Under the pieces are notes generated by a model. It searched no databases, was not told where the DNA came from, and saw nothing but the letters and a program-made list of their open reading frames with translations. Position numbers and translations under genes: made by a program. 64,000 nucleotides of DNA from Carettochelys insculpta (lineage: Eukaryota; Chordata; Testudines; Carettochelyidae): NCBI RefSeq assembly GCF_033958435.1, contig NC_134160.1:16293001-16357000 (forward strand), given 5' to 3'. Shown one piece after another: positions 22,226 to 33,601 of the stretch. Within the stretch, counting starts at the first letter, position 1, and every line of letters begins with the position of its first letter.

Positions 22226-22684
22226 GCTACATCTACACTAGCCCCAAACTTTGAAATGGCCACGCAAATGGCCATTTCGAAGTTTGCTAATGAAGCGCTG
22301 AAAGGCGGAGACTGTGATGCTGGTGGGCCATGTATCCGCTCCTTGTGTTTCTGGTGGACTCTAATTGACACATAGGTGGACTGGCTGGCCCACCCGCGCG
22401 GCTCGTCCCGACGGGGATCCTTTTCGAAAGGACCCCGCCTACTTCGAAGTCCCCTTATTCCCATGAGCTGATGGGAATAAGGGGACTTCGAAGTAGGCGG
22501 GGTCCTTTCGAAAAGGATCCCCGTCGGGACGAGCTGTGCGGTGGTGAGGTGCGTCAATTTCGAAGTGCCGCAGCCGCCCGCATGCTAATGAGGCGCTGAA
22601 TATGCATTTCAGCGCTTCATTAGTAAACTTCGAAATGGCCATTTGCGTGGCCATTTCAAAGTTTGGGGCTAGTGTAGACATGGC
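22226..22684. mobile_element. Foldback MITE A
   Basis: Termini GCTACATCTACACTAGCCCC and the inverted GGGGCTAGTGTAGACATGGC. Flanks are CACTG (22221-22225) and CACTC (22685-22689), a 5-bp duplication with one mismatch. It is nearly palindromic throughout except for a 93-bp segment in the left arm (22304-22396). The centre is a perfect 64-bp inverted repeat (22401-22464 / 22471-22534). Confidence 0.75.
22304..22396. repeat. 93-bp unit, copy 1
   Basis: Starts GGCGGAGACTGTGATGCTGG and ends GGCTGGCCCACCCG. Nearly identical to 26288-26380, same orientation. Contains a 9-bp inverted pair, GGTGGGCCA / TGGCCCACC. In MITE A it replaces the left-arm partner of a right-arm segment. Confidence 0.75.
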
Positions 22685-22688
22685 CACT

Positions 22689-22817
22689 CATGCATTTGAT
22701 GAAGCGGGTCTTTGCCCACAAAAGCTTATGATCCAAAATATCTGTTATTCTGTAAGGTGCCACAGGACTTCTTGTTGTTCTCGAAGATACAGACTAGCAT
22801 GGCTACCTCTCTGACAC
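22689..22817 (+). repeat. PLE 3' tail fragment
   Basis: TTTGATGAAGCGGG, a CCC-containing hairpin, AAAAGCTTATG, GGTGCCACAGGACTTCTTG and CTAGCATGGCTACCTCTCTG match the tail of copy B (21900-22033). It directly abuts MITE A's right duplication. Confidence 0.7.
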
Positions 22818-22819
22818 TA

Positions 22820-23900
22820 TTCAAATCAGGTTTCTGATGTAAATATTTGCATTAATGATTCTGAAATTCCTTTTCTATTAATATTCTCCAACTGTTACTG
22901 TAAACTTTCTGCTTCCTTCCAGCTGACTGGTTTGCAGTGCCAAGACATGAACAGCAAGGTCCCCAGACCCTGAGCAAGTGAATTCATTGCAAAAAGTCCA
23001 AGGAATGATTTGTAATTTTTTTTCTAGGGTGTGCCGAGGTCTCATGTTGCTGGGATACAGAAAAGCTGCAAGATTTGTCCTTAAGTTTAAAGTCTTACTG
23101 CTAATCTGCACTACTGCGGAAGACTGACCCGCTCAGCTTTGATGTCATGTCTGTGATATCAAGCTCTAGGGGTCAAAGTTGAGCTTTGTGCTCTTTGCAA
23201 GAGGTGAGGGGTAAGGAAGGTTGATGGGAGAAACTGTTCCGTCAGCCTTCCCCTGTTAAGAGAGACAAGTCAGCTGAGCGTAGACACGTGGATATTAGCT
23301 ATGCAACTGGCGTAGTTAAAAGTGCATATCTGCAGTCGACTTCTATGTCTAATGTAGACACAGTCTTAAAAACACAACTGTGAGTTAAGTGAGTGGAAAC
23401 GAAGCATCTGAAAAATGTCTCAATGGGCAAAGACAAAACACCTGTCATTCATGCTCTGATAACTCCGAGGCAGTGGGGTGGCTTTCATGAAGCTTCCCAA
23501 AGCCTGTAACTTCCAGGGATGAGCTGAGGGCACAAAGTTTTAGCTGTGCCTTAAGCCTATGCCCAGAGACAGCTAAAAACAGCAGCAACCAGCAATTTCC
23601 CCGGATGTGCTCTTACTGCAGTGTAGTGAGTGGGGAAAGCCTGCACCTTGGTCCAGGGATCCTGGCCTGAGCGGGACCTCACAGGGAGGTGGGACTGAAC
23701 ACATTTGCTTTCCACACCTCCAGGCACCAGAGGTTGTCTTTGGTGACATTTACCAAATATGTGCCCATGAATCTATCTGTGGCGGAGGACCTGTCCAAGA
23801 CACGGTGCTGCGGCTACACCAGGGCCAGGAATGCTGCCATCCCTGCACACCAGAGCTAGTGGGAACTGGTTGGCGCCAGCTGGGGGACTTGCCCAGGACT
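22820..23900. other. Mostly unassigned; possible MITE end at 23215-23366
   Basis: Near 23350 the sequence AATGTAGACACAG resembles the right terminus of the foldback elements, and GGTTGATGGGAGAAAC lies inside as a possible internal fold. No matching left end. The rest is unrecognised. Confidence 0.3.
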
Positions 23901-23929
23901 CAAAGGAGCCAGGTTCAATTTCTTGCCAT

Positions 23930-24065
23930 GCCTCAGACCTTCTGTGTGTTTCTCTGCATCTCAGTTCCCACCTTGGCAGCAGGGATCATGGCCCTGTGGT
24001 GCCATGCACATAAATGCCTGAAAGCTGCTCAGGTACTCTGGTGACAAGCGCAGTGTAAATACCTG
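23930..24065 (+). repeat. MIR-like SINE fragment
   Basis: CTCTGCATCTCAGTTCCCACC, then GCATAAATGCCTGAAA-like spacing and GACAAGCGCAGTGTAAATACC fit the MIR core and 3' part in order. Confidence 0.4.
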
Positions 24066-26287
24066 CAACGGCTGCACTCTGGCTTTCTGCCTGGCTTGGA
24101 GCTCAGGTGTGGCTCTGTGATTGCACAGATCCCCTGCCTGCCCATAGCCCTGGGACCTGCCTACAGACGATAACAGCCAGGCCTTCAGATGGGGGTTGGG
24201 TGGTGGTTAGGGGGAGACTGGCGCAGTGGTAGCTGCAGGCTCTGCTCCTGGGGGCCACTGCCCCAGCCTGTGCTCTTTGCGTTTGCTGCACCCTGAGTGT
24301 GCTACGGCTAGAGGGCAGCAGCTGGGGAGGACATGGCAGGTGACCCCCACCACGCTGGCCAGGGGCATAGGGGGGTCAGGAGACAGAGGTTTTGCTGACT
24401 CAGGCCTGGGTGGAGCCAAAGCAAATTCAGCCTGGCTCAGCCCTGTATGAGATGGGAGCTGCCAGGCTGCAACAGAGCCAGGATCTGGCAGGCAGGGAGG
24501 TTTCTGTGTTTCCAGATCCTGGTGGCGAATGCCTGTGGAGGCAGGAACCTGCCCAGGGACCAGCCTTCTCTTGGGAAAGTACCAAGGAGGCAGCACGGGC
24601 CAGGGTGCTGGGCCTTCAGCTGCCGAGGGCCATTTCTGGTTCTGACTTTGGCATCCCAGGATGACTGAGAGTCACCACCCCTCCCTGGGCGTTGGTTTCC
24701 CACCCGGACAATGGTTTTAAAGGCCTCACCCTGCTGTGTGAGCCACAGATGTACAGGGAAGGCAAGCAAGCGGACAGGAGGCTGGTACCCAGGTACCTTG
24801 TCCCCGAGCCAGGCTCTGGCTCCAGTCGGCCCGTTTCTCTCTCAAACAGCAAGGGGGTTTGCTCCAAGCTTCTGGCATTGCGGTTGTCTGGAGCCCTGGC
24901 GGCTGTTACTCTGACGTCTTTACTGAGCCCTGGGCTCGAGCACAGCTTGCTAACCCCTTTACAGGAGTTAAATATAGCCTGGCAGCTAAGCAGAGTCTGC
25001 TCAGCAGGGCCACGTGGGGCAGACATACTGCTGATTCCACTGGGTGAATGTTGGAGCCTCCTGGGTGGTGGCAGGAGACCGAGTCACTGTCCCTTGCACA
25101 GCCTGGTGTAGCTGCTGTGTCCCCGGCCTCTTTCAGGCACAAGGCTGTCACCTTCCAGCCTGTTAATCACGGTAACACCTCCTTCCCTGCTGTTCTTGCC
25201 TCAGGTTTCCATTTTCCACTGTGCCCCATGTAATCAGCTGCCTCTGAGAGTCTTGCTCGGCTCCCATCCTGCAGCCTGACCCAGGCCTCATATCACACCC
25301 TGCACGCTCTTTCCTCTCTGGCCCGGCCCAGCACAGTGCCAATCCCCTCCCGCCCGCGAGCTCTTAGCAGCTCAGTCAGAAGTGCCCTTGGGGGGCAGGC
25401 TTCAGGTGAGCTCCGAGCCTGGTCTGTCTCTGCTCCCCTTCTCTGGTGCTCTCTGGGCATCTCTGCAGTCTTACCACCATCTGCGCAGAACCCTCTCCTG
25501 GGCCATCAGGCGCATCCACGCCACCCTTCAGTTCTCTCTCTGGTTTGAAACACTCTCTGCACACTGACTGCAGCTCTCGCTCCTGCACGGCCCAGCGTCT
25601 CTGCTGCCATTGCTCTGGTGCGCTTGTCCTTGTGGGGCATTATCAGCAGCTCCAGTTCCACAGGCATGAGGATTAGCAGGCACTGTAGTTGGTCAGCACG
25701 CTGTGTGGATAAGGAAAGCCAAGTGGATGAATCAGGCTTAAGCACCCACAGCAGATCTGGGGACAAGCAAAGTGACTCTTGAATAGACGGCAGCTGGGAT
25801 TTGACCCCTTCATAAGGCTGTGGGATTTGCTTGTGCCAGTCGATATGAATGTGAGCAGATGGGATCGGAAGGGGTTCTAGAGGGTCATATCAGTCTGTTT
25901 TACAGAGTGGTGGAGGAGAACCACATGGGCCCCTTCCCTTGGGGGCTTGGCTCCACTGGTGTTTTCACTCACACCAGGCAGTTGCTCATGAGACACCAAC
26001 TGAATTGTCTGAACACTCCTGCTCTTGTTTTTATCAGAAGTAAATATTGCGAAATGCCAACTGGGGCAGAGGGAGGGATCTGCTCGGATTCCCATGGCTC
26101 ATTAACCATTTCTCCACGAGGAATAACAATTACATGGCATGGCTTAAAATTAACAGGCTAGTAAACTGCTGGGGCTCAGGATACCTTTCCACAAGCCTGC
26201 CCCCCTTATACACAGCCAGGACAATTCTCCTAGTCTATATTTGTTAGACGGATGCAACCTGAGTCCTACAGAGGCTGGCCAGAGGTG
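24066..26287. other. Unassigned, no supported gene
   Basis: GC-moderate sequence with many short overlapping open frames in all six frames. No domain, splice-bounded conserved exon or repeat recognised. Host intron or intergenic DNA is the simplest reading. Confidence 0.35.
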
Positions 26288-26380
26288 GGCGGAGACTGTG
26301 ATGCTGGTGGGCCATGTGTTTGCTCCTTGTGTCTCTGGTGGACTCTAATTGACACATAGGTGGACTGGCTGGCCCACCCG
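26288..26380. repeat. 93-bp unit, copy 2
   Basis: Matches 22304-22396 with only a handful of differences, mostly around TGTTTGCTCC against TATCCGCTCC. It stands alone here, not inside a palindrome. Confidence 0.75.
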
Positions 26381-26403
26381 CAAGTTAACAATGACAAAAC
26401 AGG

Positions 26404-27115
26404 TGTTAGAATGACAGGAAGGCATTTAGTGTTTGGACTGTGTTGGATGCTGCCTGCCCTAATCTCACTTGTATCATCTGTGCCACATGGCAAGGAAATG
26501 TCTGAGGGGTTGTGCTGTGAGCCTCTGCGACTGCATGAATCGTCCTGTGGCAGAACGTCATCAGCAGGTACGAAGAGCTGCTCTTCTACAGACACAGTTA
26601 CACCTCACCTCAGAAAGGAGACCCATCGATCCCAGATAGCCTCTGATTGGATATTACCACTGGGAACTTCCTACATGTGGACTAAGAAACCATCACGGGA
26701 AGGACTAAAGATTCTTTTTGTAGTTCTGCTCCTCTACCCTGGAAGATGAGTTATGCCATGGGACTCCTGCTATCAGCTGAGTTTGCAGCTCAGAGCACAT
26801 GGCAGGAGGGGGATTTCAAACCTCAAAGCAAAGAGCTTGGGATCCAGTGCTGGCTGGACTTTGGGAGAACAAGGAGTTTCTTGGCATAAGGGAGAGAGCC
26901 CCAGTTGCTTTGCCTGGATCAGCCCTAAAGGACAAAGGGAACTTGCTGATTATGGAAAACTATATTACTTTTTGAAACCTATGAGAGTAACTCATTCATG
27001 AGCGCATTTGTGCTTGCTTTCACCTTGTAAATAACCTTCTAATTTCCTTATCCTACCTAGTAAATCCTCATACTCTTGGTCTTCAAGCATTGTCCTTAGC
27101 GAGAGAGACCTAACA
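26404..27115 (+). other. LTR-like segment (weak)
   Basis: Bounded by TGTTAG and CTAACA, a short inverted pair of the kind that ends LTRs, and rich in short A/G blocks. No target duplication or matched TATA/AATAAA pair was found. Reported as a candidate only. Confidence 0.25.
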
Positions 27116-28055
27116 CACTACTGATCTGGGGTAAATGACTGGGTCTTTGGGATTAGAAGTAGGACTCCCAGCAGTTCCTTGGTAGAATGGATGTCCCTTT
27201 TTTCCTCTCTGTACAAGACGGGGAGCTGCTGAGTCACGCAGAAAGCTAGAAGAGAGCCCTGGCAAATGGAGGTGAGTGCTGCTTAGCGTTGGCATTTGAT
27301 AAAGAAGACAATAGTAATACTGGGAGCTGGGGTGGGGAGAGAGTGCTAAGAAAACAGCCCATTATTTTTGAAATACAGTGTTAGCAACCTTAATTAGGAG
27401 TGACCTGGGTATTACTGTGACTCCTTGTGCAAGGGGCCACCTGTCACTGAGAGCCACTCCCATGGGTGGCCAGATGACTGGAGTTCCCAAGAGAACTGTC
27501 TGGGACTCTGGGTTCAGGCTGATACGGTGCCTGCAGTTTGGTGAAATCCACGTTTAGAACTCCCAGCCAGCCTGGACTTTGTGCCCAGCCCTGTGGCTGG
27601 TACAGGCACTTTTGGGTCACTGTTGGGAACACATGCACCGACTCTGGGGTGATCTAGTCCTGGAGAACCAGATGAAAAATTAGCAATTACTGGGAGCCAG
27701 CTTCCCCCATCCCAGAGCCTCCCATTCTTCTGCAGCCCCACAGGTCAATTCCTTCCCCTCCCTCCAACTCCTCCAGCCCACTGCAGATCAGCTGTTCCAG
27801 AGCATGCGGAAGGTGCTGGCAGAAAGGGATGGGGCATGCGTGGGGTGAAGGTGGAACTGCGCAGGAAGACTGAGTGGGAAGAGGTGAGACAAGATTTTGG
27901 GGGATGAGGTGAGTGGAGGTGAGGCATGGGGTGGGGCAGAGCTTGAGCACCCCCAGAAAACAAGGAAGCTGTGGATGGGGATGTGACGGAGATAATTCCC
28001 AGGATTATGTGGTTGTCTTCTTGAACACGACCGCTCTCTTAGGAGAAGGATGGGT
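27116..28055. other. Unassigned
   Basis: No gene or repeat recognised. Confidence 0.3.
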
Positions 28056-28059
28056 TTGC

Positions 28060-28310
28060 GGGCCCAGCAGTAGAGATGGAGTCAGTTCCTGGCTTTGCTG
28101 CAGACTCCCTGTCTGGCCTTGGGAAAACTTGCCTGCTGTCTCTGACACCCACCTCCCACTGGCAAAAGATGTACAATGCTGCATCCTTTGTCTATGTGGT
28201 CTGGTTAGACTTTAAGCGCTATGGGGGCAGGGACAGATGGTCACTAATTGTGCAGTGCCTGGCACTATGTGCCCCGATCTCACCTGGGTGCTATTGAATA
28301 ATAAGGGATT
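28060..28310 (+). repeat. MIR/L3-type SINE
   Basis: Core GACTCCCTGTCTGGCCTTGGG, then GACTTTAAGCGCTATGGGGG CAGGGACAGATGG, GTGCCTGGCACTATG, CACCTGGGTGCTATTG and AATAATAA. The order matches amniote MIR with an L3-type 3' tail. Confidence 0.65.
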
Positions 28311-30363
28311 ATTCAGGGAGCAGAGCATGAGCAAAGCATTCACAGTGAAAATCATCCAACCCAGCTTGACTATCAAATGCAGAATTGGGACAATCTGCTG
28401 GGGGTTGTGTCATTGACAGTGATTGATACTCATCAAAAAATCCAAATTACATGCAACTGACAGCCGGAGAATCATCTGTGTGCTTGAGCCGATCACTTAA
28501 CAATTCTGAATGACAAGGAAATTGGAGAAAATTGTATGACTCCCAGTATAATGCATCAACAGAAAAAGATGCAAAATCCAGAGAATAAATTATCTGCTTG
28601 TCTCTCCTGACAATGGGCCCCATCCATCCCTGGTGTAAAGCTAGTGCCAGTGGTGTAAATTCAGAGGCAGGAGCCAGGATGCTGTATGGAACAGTCTTGA
28701 CCATTTATAATATTACTGATATCAGCATCACAGCATGTCAATGACTCTCACGAGGTATGCCATGTAAAGTGTCCGGGGAAAGTTACGATTTGCTAAGTAG
28801 GCTCATCTTGCTAGTATGGCTAGGTTTCGTCTCTGTAGCAGGCATTAGAGATATCTGGGATAGATTTGGATCTCAGACCTGTGCTGTGTTCCTGGATGAC
28901 ACCCCCAGACAGATTGGCATCAGCACTACCCAGCCTGCTTAATCAACTGCCACATCAAGGGCCATCAGCTGACCGTGAATCCATTGAGAAAAGCCAGAAG
29001 CTGTGTCTGTGAGTCAGCGGCACACATAGGACATGCCTGTGGAAAGTGCATATGCCCCGAGCGCTTTTCCATGGCTGCGTGGTGCAAGCTTGTGTTTGGG
29101 ACAAAGGATGTACAAGTCACATGACAAAGGATATTAAAAGCTGCTGCAGCCGGAGGGAGAGACAAGCTGCTTCAGCCCCACCAGAAGGGCTGGATTAAGA
29201 GAGGAGTTTTAGGGGCTGCAGCCCATAAAGCCCCTGTGTTCTGGCCAGTCCTTCCTGGAGGGCGAAGGGAGGAGGCAGCTCCTCATGCTGCTGGTCCTGC
29301 CTCCCACCTATCTGGGGACATATCACTGTAAGCACCTGGAAGCTGTCTTCTTAACCTCCTGCCCTGAGCCCACTCATGCACCCCAAACACCTCATCCCCT
29401 GCCTCACCCCAGAGCTCACAATCCCAGCTAAAGCCCTCCTCCCCACAACCCTGACCTCTTGCCCACACTCGAAACTCCTTGGCCCTGCCCCAAACACAGA
29501 CTGTCCATATGTAGAATTAATTTTATGTACATCACACATGGACGTAAAACTTACAAGGAACACAGGCTGCATCCTTTCCATTTTCTTCAGTCCCATGTCT
29601 CACCTCTGAAATAACTTCTCTGCAAACTGAAACTTAGACCAAAGGACTGACAGACCTGTCCAAGCTTTGCATGTGTTCTGGAGGGACTTTGCAAGCCAGC
29701 GAACCCACCAATGCTGCTAAGAACCCGATGAGAACATCTTGAAGCTCACTGACAATCAATGGACTACAGCTGTCACCCAGTGGTACCCACAGGAACTGAA
29801 ATGACCACTCAGCTGACCTCCCTACAGTTGGGAAGATTTTCTTATGAAAAAACCTGGAGAAGGATGGCCAGAATAAGGAGAAAATGGAAGACGTGTGGTG
29901 CTGAATACAATCTGTATGAAGACTGCAGGACCAATTGATCAAAGTGATGTAGGTTACGACTTTTAAACCAAACTTTGCCCTTTTGGATAATTTAAATGTT
30001 ATACCCAGATGTATCAACACTCTTTCCTTAAAGCTCTGTATTACATAGTTTTCAAATTAGCTTTAATCACATTTTTTTCTGGAAACATGCTCGGCCCTTT
30101 GGAGATCCACAGTACATCTTGTAGAGTGAAGAGAGTTTCAAATAATTTCTCATTTACAGGATCTTGGTGGTAACCAGGAGCCAGAGCACTGGAATGCAAT
30201 ATAGAGGGCTGAGTGATTTCTTTTTTTTCAGCTCCTTGATAACCTGGGTGGAGCAGGGCCCCTCAAGCATAGTAGAAGCTGATTGGTAAATCTACCTACA
30301 ATGTTCATCATTAGTTTTAAGAAAATCTACTCTTTTTGCAGCTTGCTCTGCCCTTGGCATTCT
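28311..30363. other. Unassigned
   Basis: No supported gene. The part at 29590-30000 has the look of an old retroviral or LTR segment, but I found no boundary or motif to prove it. Confidence 0.3.
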
Positions 30364-30368
30364 CATTG

Positions 30369-30717
30369 TCTATATCTACACAGGGTGCTGCTGCCAGGAG
30401 GGTCATGCAATGAGAGTGCTTGACAATACAAATGGCCACTCATTTGCAGAGTCACATGAGATCACTGTCCTGGCAGAGGCTTCTGTCTTCACAAAACAAG
30501 ACATGCAGACAGGGGTCTGTTAAACAAAACCCCCCTTGCTGACAGCCCCTCATTGCTACATTGCTTGTTTTGTGATGACAGAAGCCTCTGCTGGGACAGC
30601 AATCTTGCGTGACTATGCAAATAAGGTGCATGACTATGCAAATACATGGTCATTTGCATTGTCGAGTGTCCTCATTTGCATGACCCTGCTGGCAGCAGCA
30701 ACCTATGTAGATGTAGA
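30369..30717. mobile_element. Foldback MITE E
   Basis: Exact 5-bp duplication CATTG at 30364-30368 and 30718-30722. Ends TCTATATCTACACAGGGTGC and, inverted, TCTACATCTACATAGGTTGC, with about 50 bp of inverted repeat (GCTGCTGCCAG-AGGGTCATGCAA). A second nested inverted pair (CAGAGGCTTCTGTCTTCACA / TGATGACAGAAGCCTCTG) lies inside. Confidence 0.85.
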
Positions 30718-30785
30718 CATTGTGGGCTATCTTATGTCACAGAAGCAAAAGAGACTCTGACGGCAAAAGGTCCCACACTCTGGCG

Positions 30786-31579
30786 GACTGGGCCAAAGGA
30801 AATCATGAGGCTCTACAAGGAGAAGTGCAAAATCCTGCACTTAGGATGGAAGAGTCCCAAGCACTGTTACAGGTGGGGGACTGACTGACTGAGTAGCAGT
30901 GCAGCAGAAAAGGACCTGGGGATTACAGTGGATGAGAGGCTGGATATGAGTCAACAGTGTGCCCTTGTCGTCAAGAAAGCTAATGTCACGATGGAGGGGC
31001 ATTTCTAGCAGATCTAGAGAAGTTATTATTCCCCTCTATTTGCTCTATTTGGCAGTGGTGAGACCACATCTGGAGTATACCATCCAGTTCTGGGCCCCCC
31101 AGTAAAGAAAGGATGTGGATGTATTGGAGAGGGTCCAGCAGAGGGCAACCAAAATGATTAAGGGGCTGGAGCACATGACCCATGAGGAGAGGCTGAAGGA
31201 TCTGGACTTATTTAGAAGAAAAGACTGAGGGGTGATTTGATAGCAGCCTTGACTTTCTGAAGGGAGGTTCTAAAGAGGATGGAGAGAGGCTGTTCTCAGT
31301 AGTGATGGATGGCAGAACAAAGAGCAATGGTCTGAAGTTACAGAGGGGGAGGTCTAGGTTGGATATTAGGAGAAAACTATTTCACCAGGAGGGTGGTGAA
31401 GCACTGGAATGCGTTGCCTTGAGAGGTGGGGGAATCTCCATCCCTGGAGGTTTTTAAGTCCCAGCTTGAGAAAGTCCTGACTGAGATGACTTAGTTAGGG
31501 TTGGTCCTGCTTTGGGCAAGGGGCTAGAGTCGACCTCCTGAGGTCTCCTCCAGCCCTAGGAGTCTATGATTCTCTATTC
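30786..31579 (+). repeat. CR1 LINE, 3' end
   Basis: Contains the CR1 RT C-terminal coding part (KCKILHLG, then [18 protein letters not shown]), the CAACCAAAATGATTAAGGGGCT block, GGATATTAGGAGAAAACTATTTC, CACTGGAATGCGTTGCCT, CATCCCTGGAGG and the end TCTATGATTCTCT, the terminal octamer-type repeat of CR1. Several stops; a 5'-truncated dead copy, as is usual for CR1. Confidence 0.9.
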
Positions 31580-32353
31580 CCAGGGAGACCCTATCTTCAG
31601 AAGCCAGTTTGCTCTGCCCTGCTTTTTCTGATTTCCTTTGTCAGTCCCTGGTGATGTCTGCTCAGCCCCATAAAAGTGACAGTTGTGTCATCCCATGAAC
31701 TGCTGAGAAAGCGCAGGGCTGACAGCTCCTGTCTATTTTGCTCCTCTGGCTGGTGCAGGGGAATACTCAAAGCACAATGATTCCATTATTTGTGGTGCTA
31801 AAAAAACATTTCCTCTTGCAGTGTTGCTGGGCCCCGGCATCATGAGCCATGCTTCAAGTGTGCTGCTGGGTCATTGTCTCCCCATCCGTGTGTTCCCTTC
31901 CTACTTTCTCTCTCTCTTTCGCTCCAGAGCAAAGTTCAAACACACAGACACACAAACACGCCCCCCCTTCCATTCTACAATTGCACAAGCAGCTGGTGTG
32001 ATACTGCAGAAATGCCTCCCACAGCGTCCAAGTGACGGCAGCTGGCAGTGATACTGAGAAAGACAAATAATAGCCTGGCCCAAATTGGCAGAGAAATGTT
32101 AAAGCAGCCAGGAGACTCCCTAGGCAACTTGGCTCCCAGTGGATTGGTCAGTTTCAACAATATGCTAAAGCTGGCTTAAAGGGCAGGGCAGGGCAGGGCA
32201 CGGTGGGGCAGCTTTGGGGATTCCCTTTGTATTATCACATGGTTTCCTCTTGTGGCTGCAGAAGAGAGCTGCAAAAACAATGCCCTATGGCCACCTGTAA
32301 GAGGAAAGTGAGTCTTAGCCCATTTTGTGACAAATGAAATGTTCATCAAACAC
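31580..32353. other. Unassigned
   Basis: Includes a short GGGCA tandem run near 32178-32200 and nothing else I can name. Confidence 0.3.
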
Positions 32354-32365
32354 ACCACAGACTGA

Positions 32366-32681
32366 CCGGAACAGACTCAATATTTAAGGCACAGGGAACC
32401 AAAAACAGTAAGCAAGGAGGACAAATCAGAAAAAGATAATCAAGGTGAGCAAATCAGAGAGTGGAGAGGTTGAGGGGAGATCAAGAATTAGATTAAGCCA
32501 AGTACGCAGACGAGCCCCTACAGTGACTCAGAAAGTTCCCATCCCAGTTTAAACCATGTGTGAAGTGGGTCTGTCCCACAAAAGCTCACCTAATAAACTA
32601 TTTTGCTAGTCTTTAAAGTGCTACTTGACTGCTTTTTGTTTTGATAGTGTATAGACTAGCACGGCTTCCTCTCTGTTACTT
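32366..32681 (+). mobile_element. Short Penelope-like element copy with 12-bp duplication
   Basis: Flanked by ACCACAGACTGA at 32354-32365 and 32682-32693. Contains the shared AACAGACTCAATATTTAAGG block, a GTGGG-TCTGT-CCCAC hairpin followed by AAAAGCTCACC, and the tail AAGTGCTACTTGACTGC...TAGACTAGCACGGCTTCC. Non-coding. The clean duplication makes it an independent insertion. Confidence 0.8.
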
Positions 32682-32721
32682 ACCACAGACTGAATTTCCC
32701 TCCAAGGATTGCTCCATATGG

Positions 32722-33401
32722 GCTACGTCTACACGTGAAGCCAACATCGAAATAGGCTATTTCGATGAATAACGTCTACACGTCCTCCAGGGCTGGCAAC
32801 GTCGATGTTCAACTTCGATGTTGCGCGGCACCACATCGAAATAGGCGCAGCGAGGGTACGTCTACACGCCAAAGTAGCACACATCGAAATAAGGGTGCCA
32901 GGCACAGCTGCAGACAGGGTCACAGGGCGGACTTAACAGCAAGCCGCTCCCTTAAAGGGCCCCTCCCAGACACAGTTGCACTAAACAACACAAGATCCAC
33001 AGAGCCGACAACTGGTTGCAGACCCTGTACCTGCAGCATGGATCCCCAGCTGCCGCAGCAGCAGCCAGAAGCCCTGGGCTAAGGGCTGCTGCCCACGGTG
33101 ACCATAGAGCCCCGCAGGGGCTGGAGAGAGAGCATCTCTCAACCCCCCAGCTGATGGCCGCCATGGAGGACCCGGCAATTTCGACGTTGCGGGACGCGGA
33201 TCGTCTACAAGGTCCCTACTTCGACGTTGAACGTCGAAGTAGGGCGCTATTCCGATCCTCTCATGAGGTTAGCGACTTCGATGTCTCGCCGCCTAACGTC
33301 GAAGTTAACTTCGAAATAGCGCCCGACGCGTGTAGCCGCGACGGGCGCTATTTCGAAGTTAGTGCCGCTACTTCGAAGTAGCGTGCACGTGTAGACACAG
33401 C
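32722..33401 (+). mobile_element. Foldback MITE B
   Basis: Exact duplication TATGG (32717-32721, 33402-33406). Ends GCTACGTCTACACGTG and, inverted, GCTGTGTCTACACGTG. Both arms are full of CATCGAAATA / TATTTCGATG and CGTCTACACG words. A non-palindromic middle (about 32940-33170) is shared with elements C and D. Confidence 0.9.
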
Positions 33402-33601
33402 TATGGAGTGCTTAGGAGTATCCATGGTGCAGTCAGTCCATGGTCCCTTTGCAGAGACTGCCCAGAGGAGTCAAGGTCAGTGGATGCTGATCAGCACTGG
33501 TAGTTGATCAGAGCACCCATATTTGTGATATGGCCGAGGATGCAGAAAATTACAGGGCCTGTAAAGATATGTTTGCTTACAGTCCATGTTCAGTCACTAG
33601 A

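Noticed and set aside
23215..23366. A complete foldback element here
   Set aside because: Only one TGTAGACACAG-like end is visible; no matching left end or duplication.
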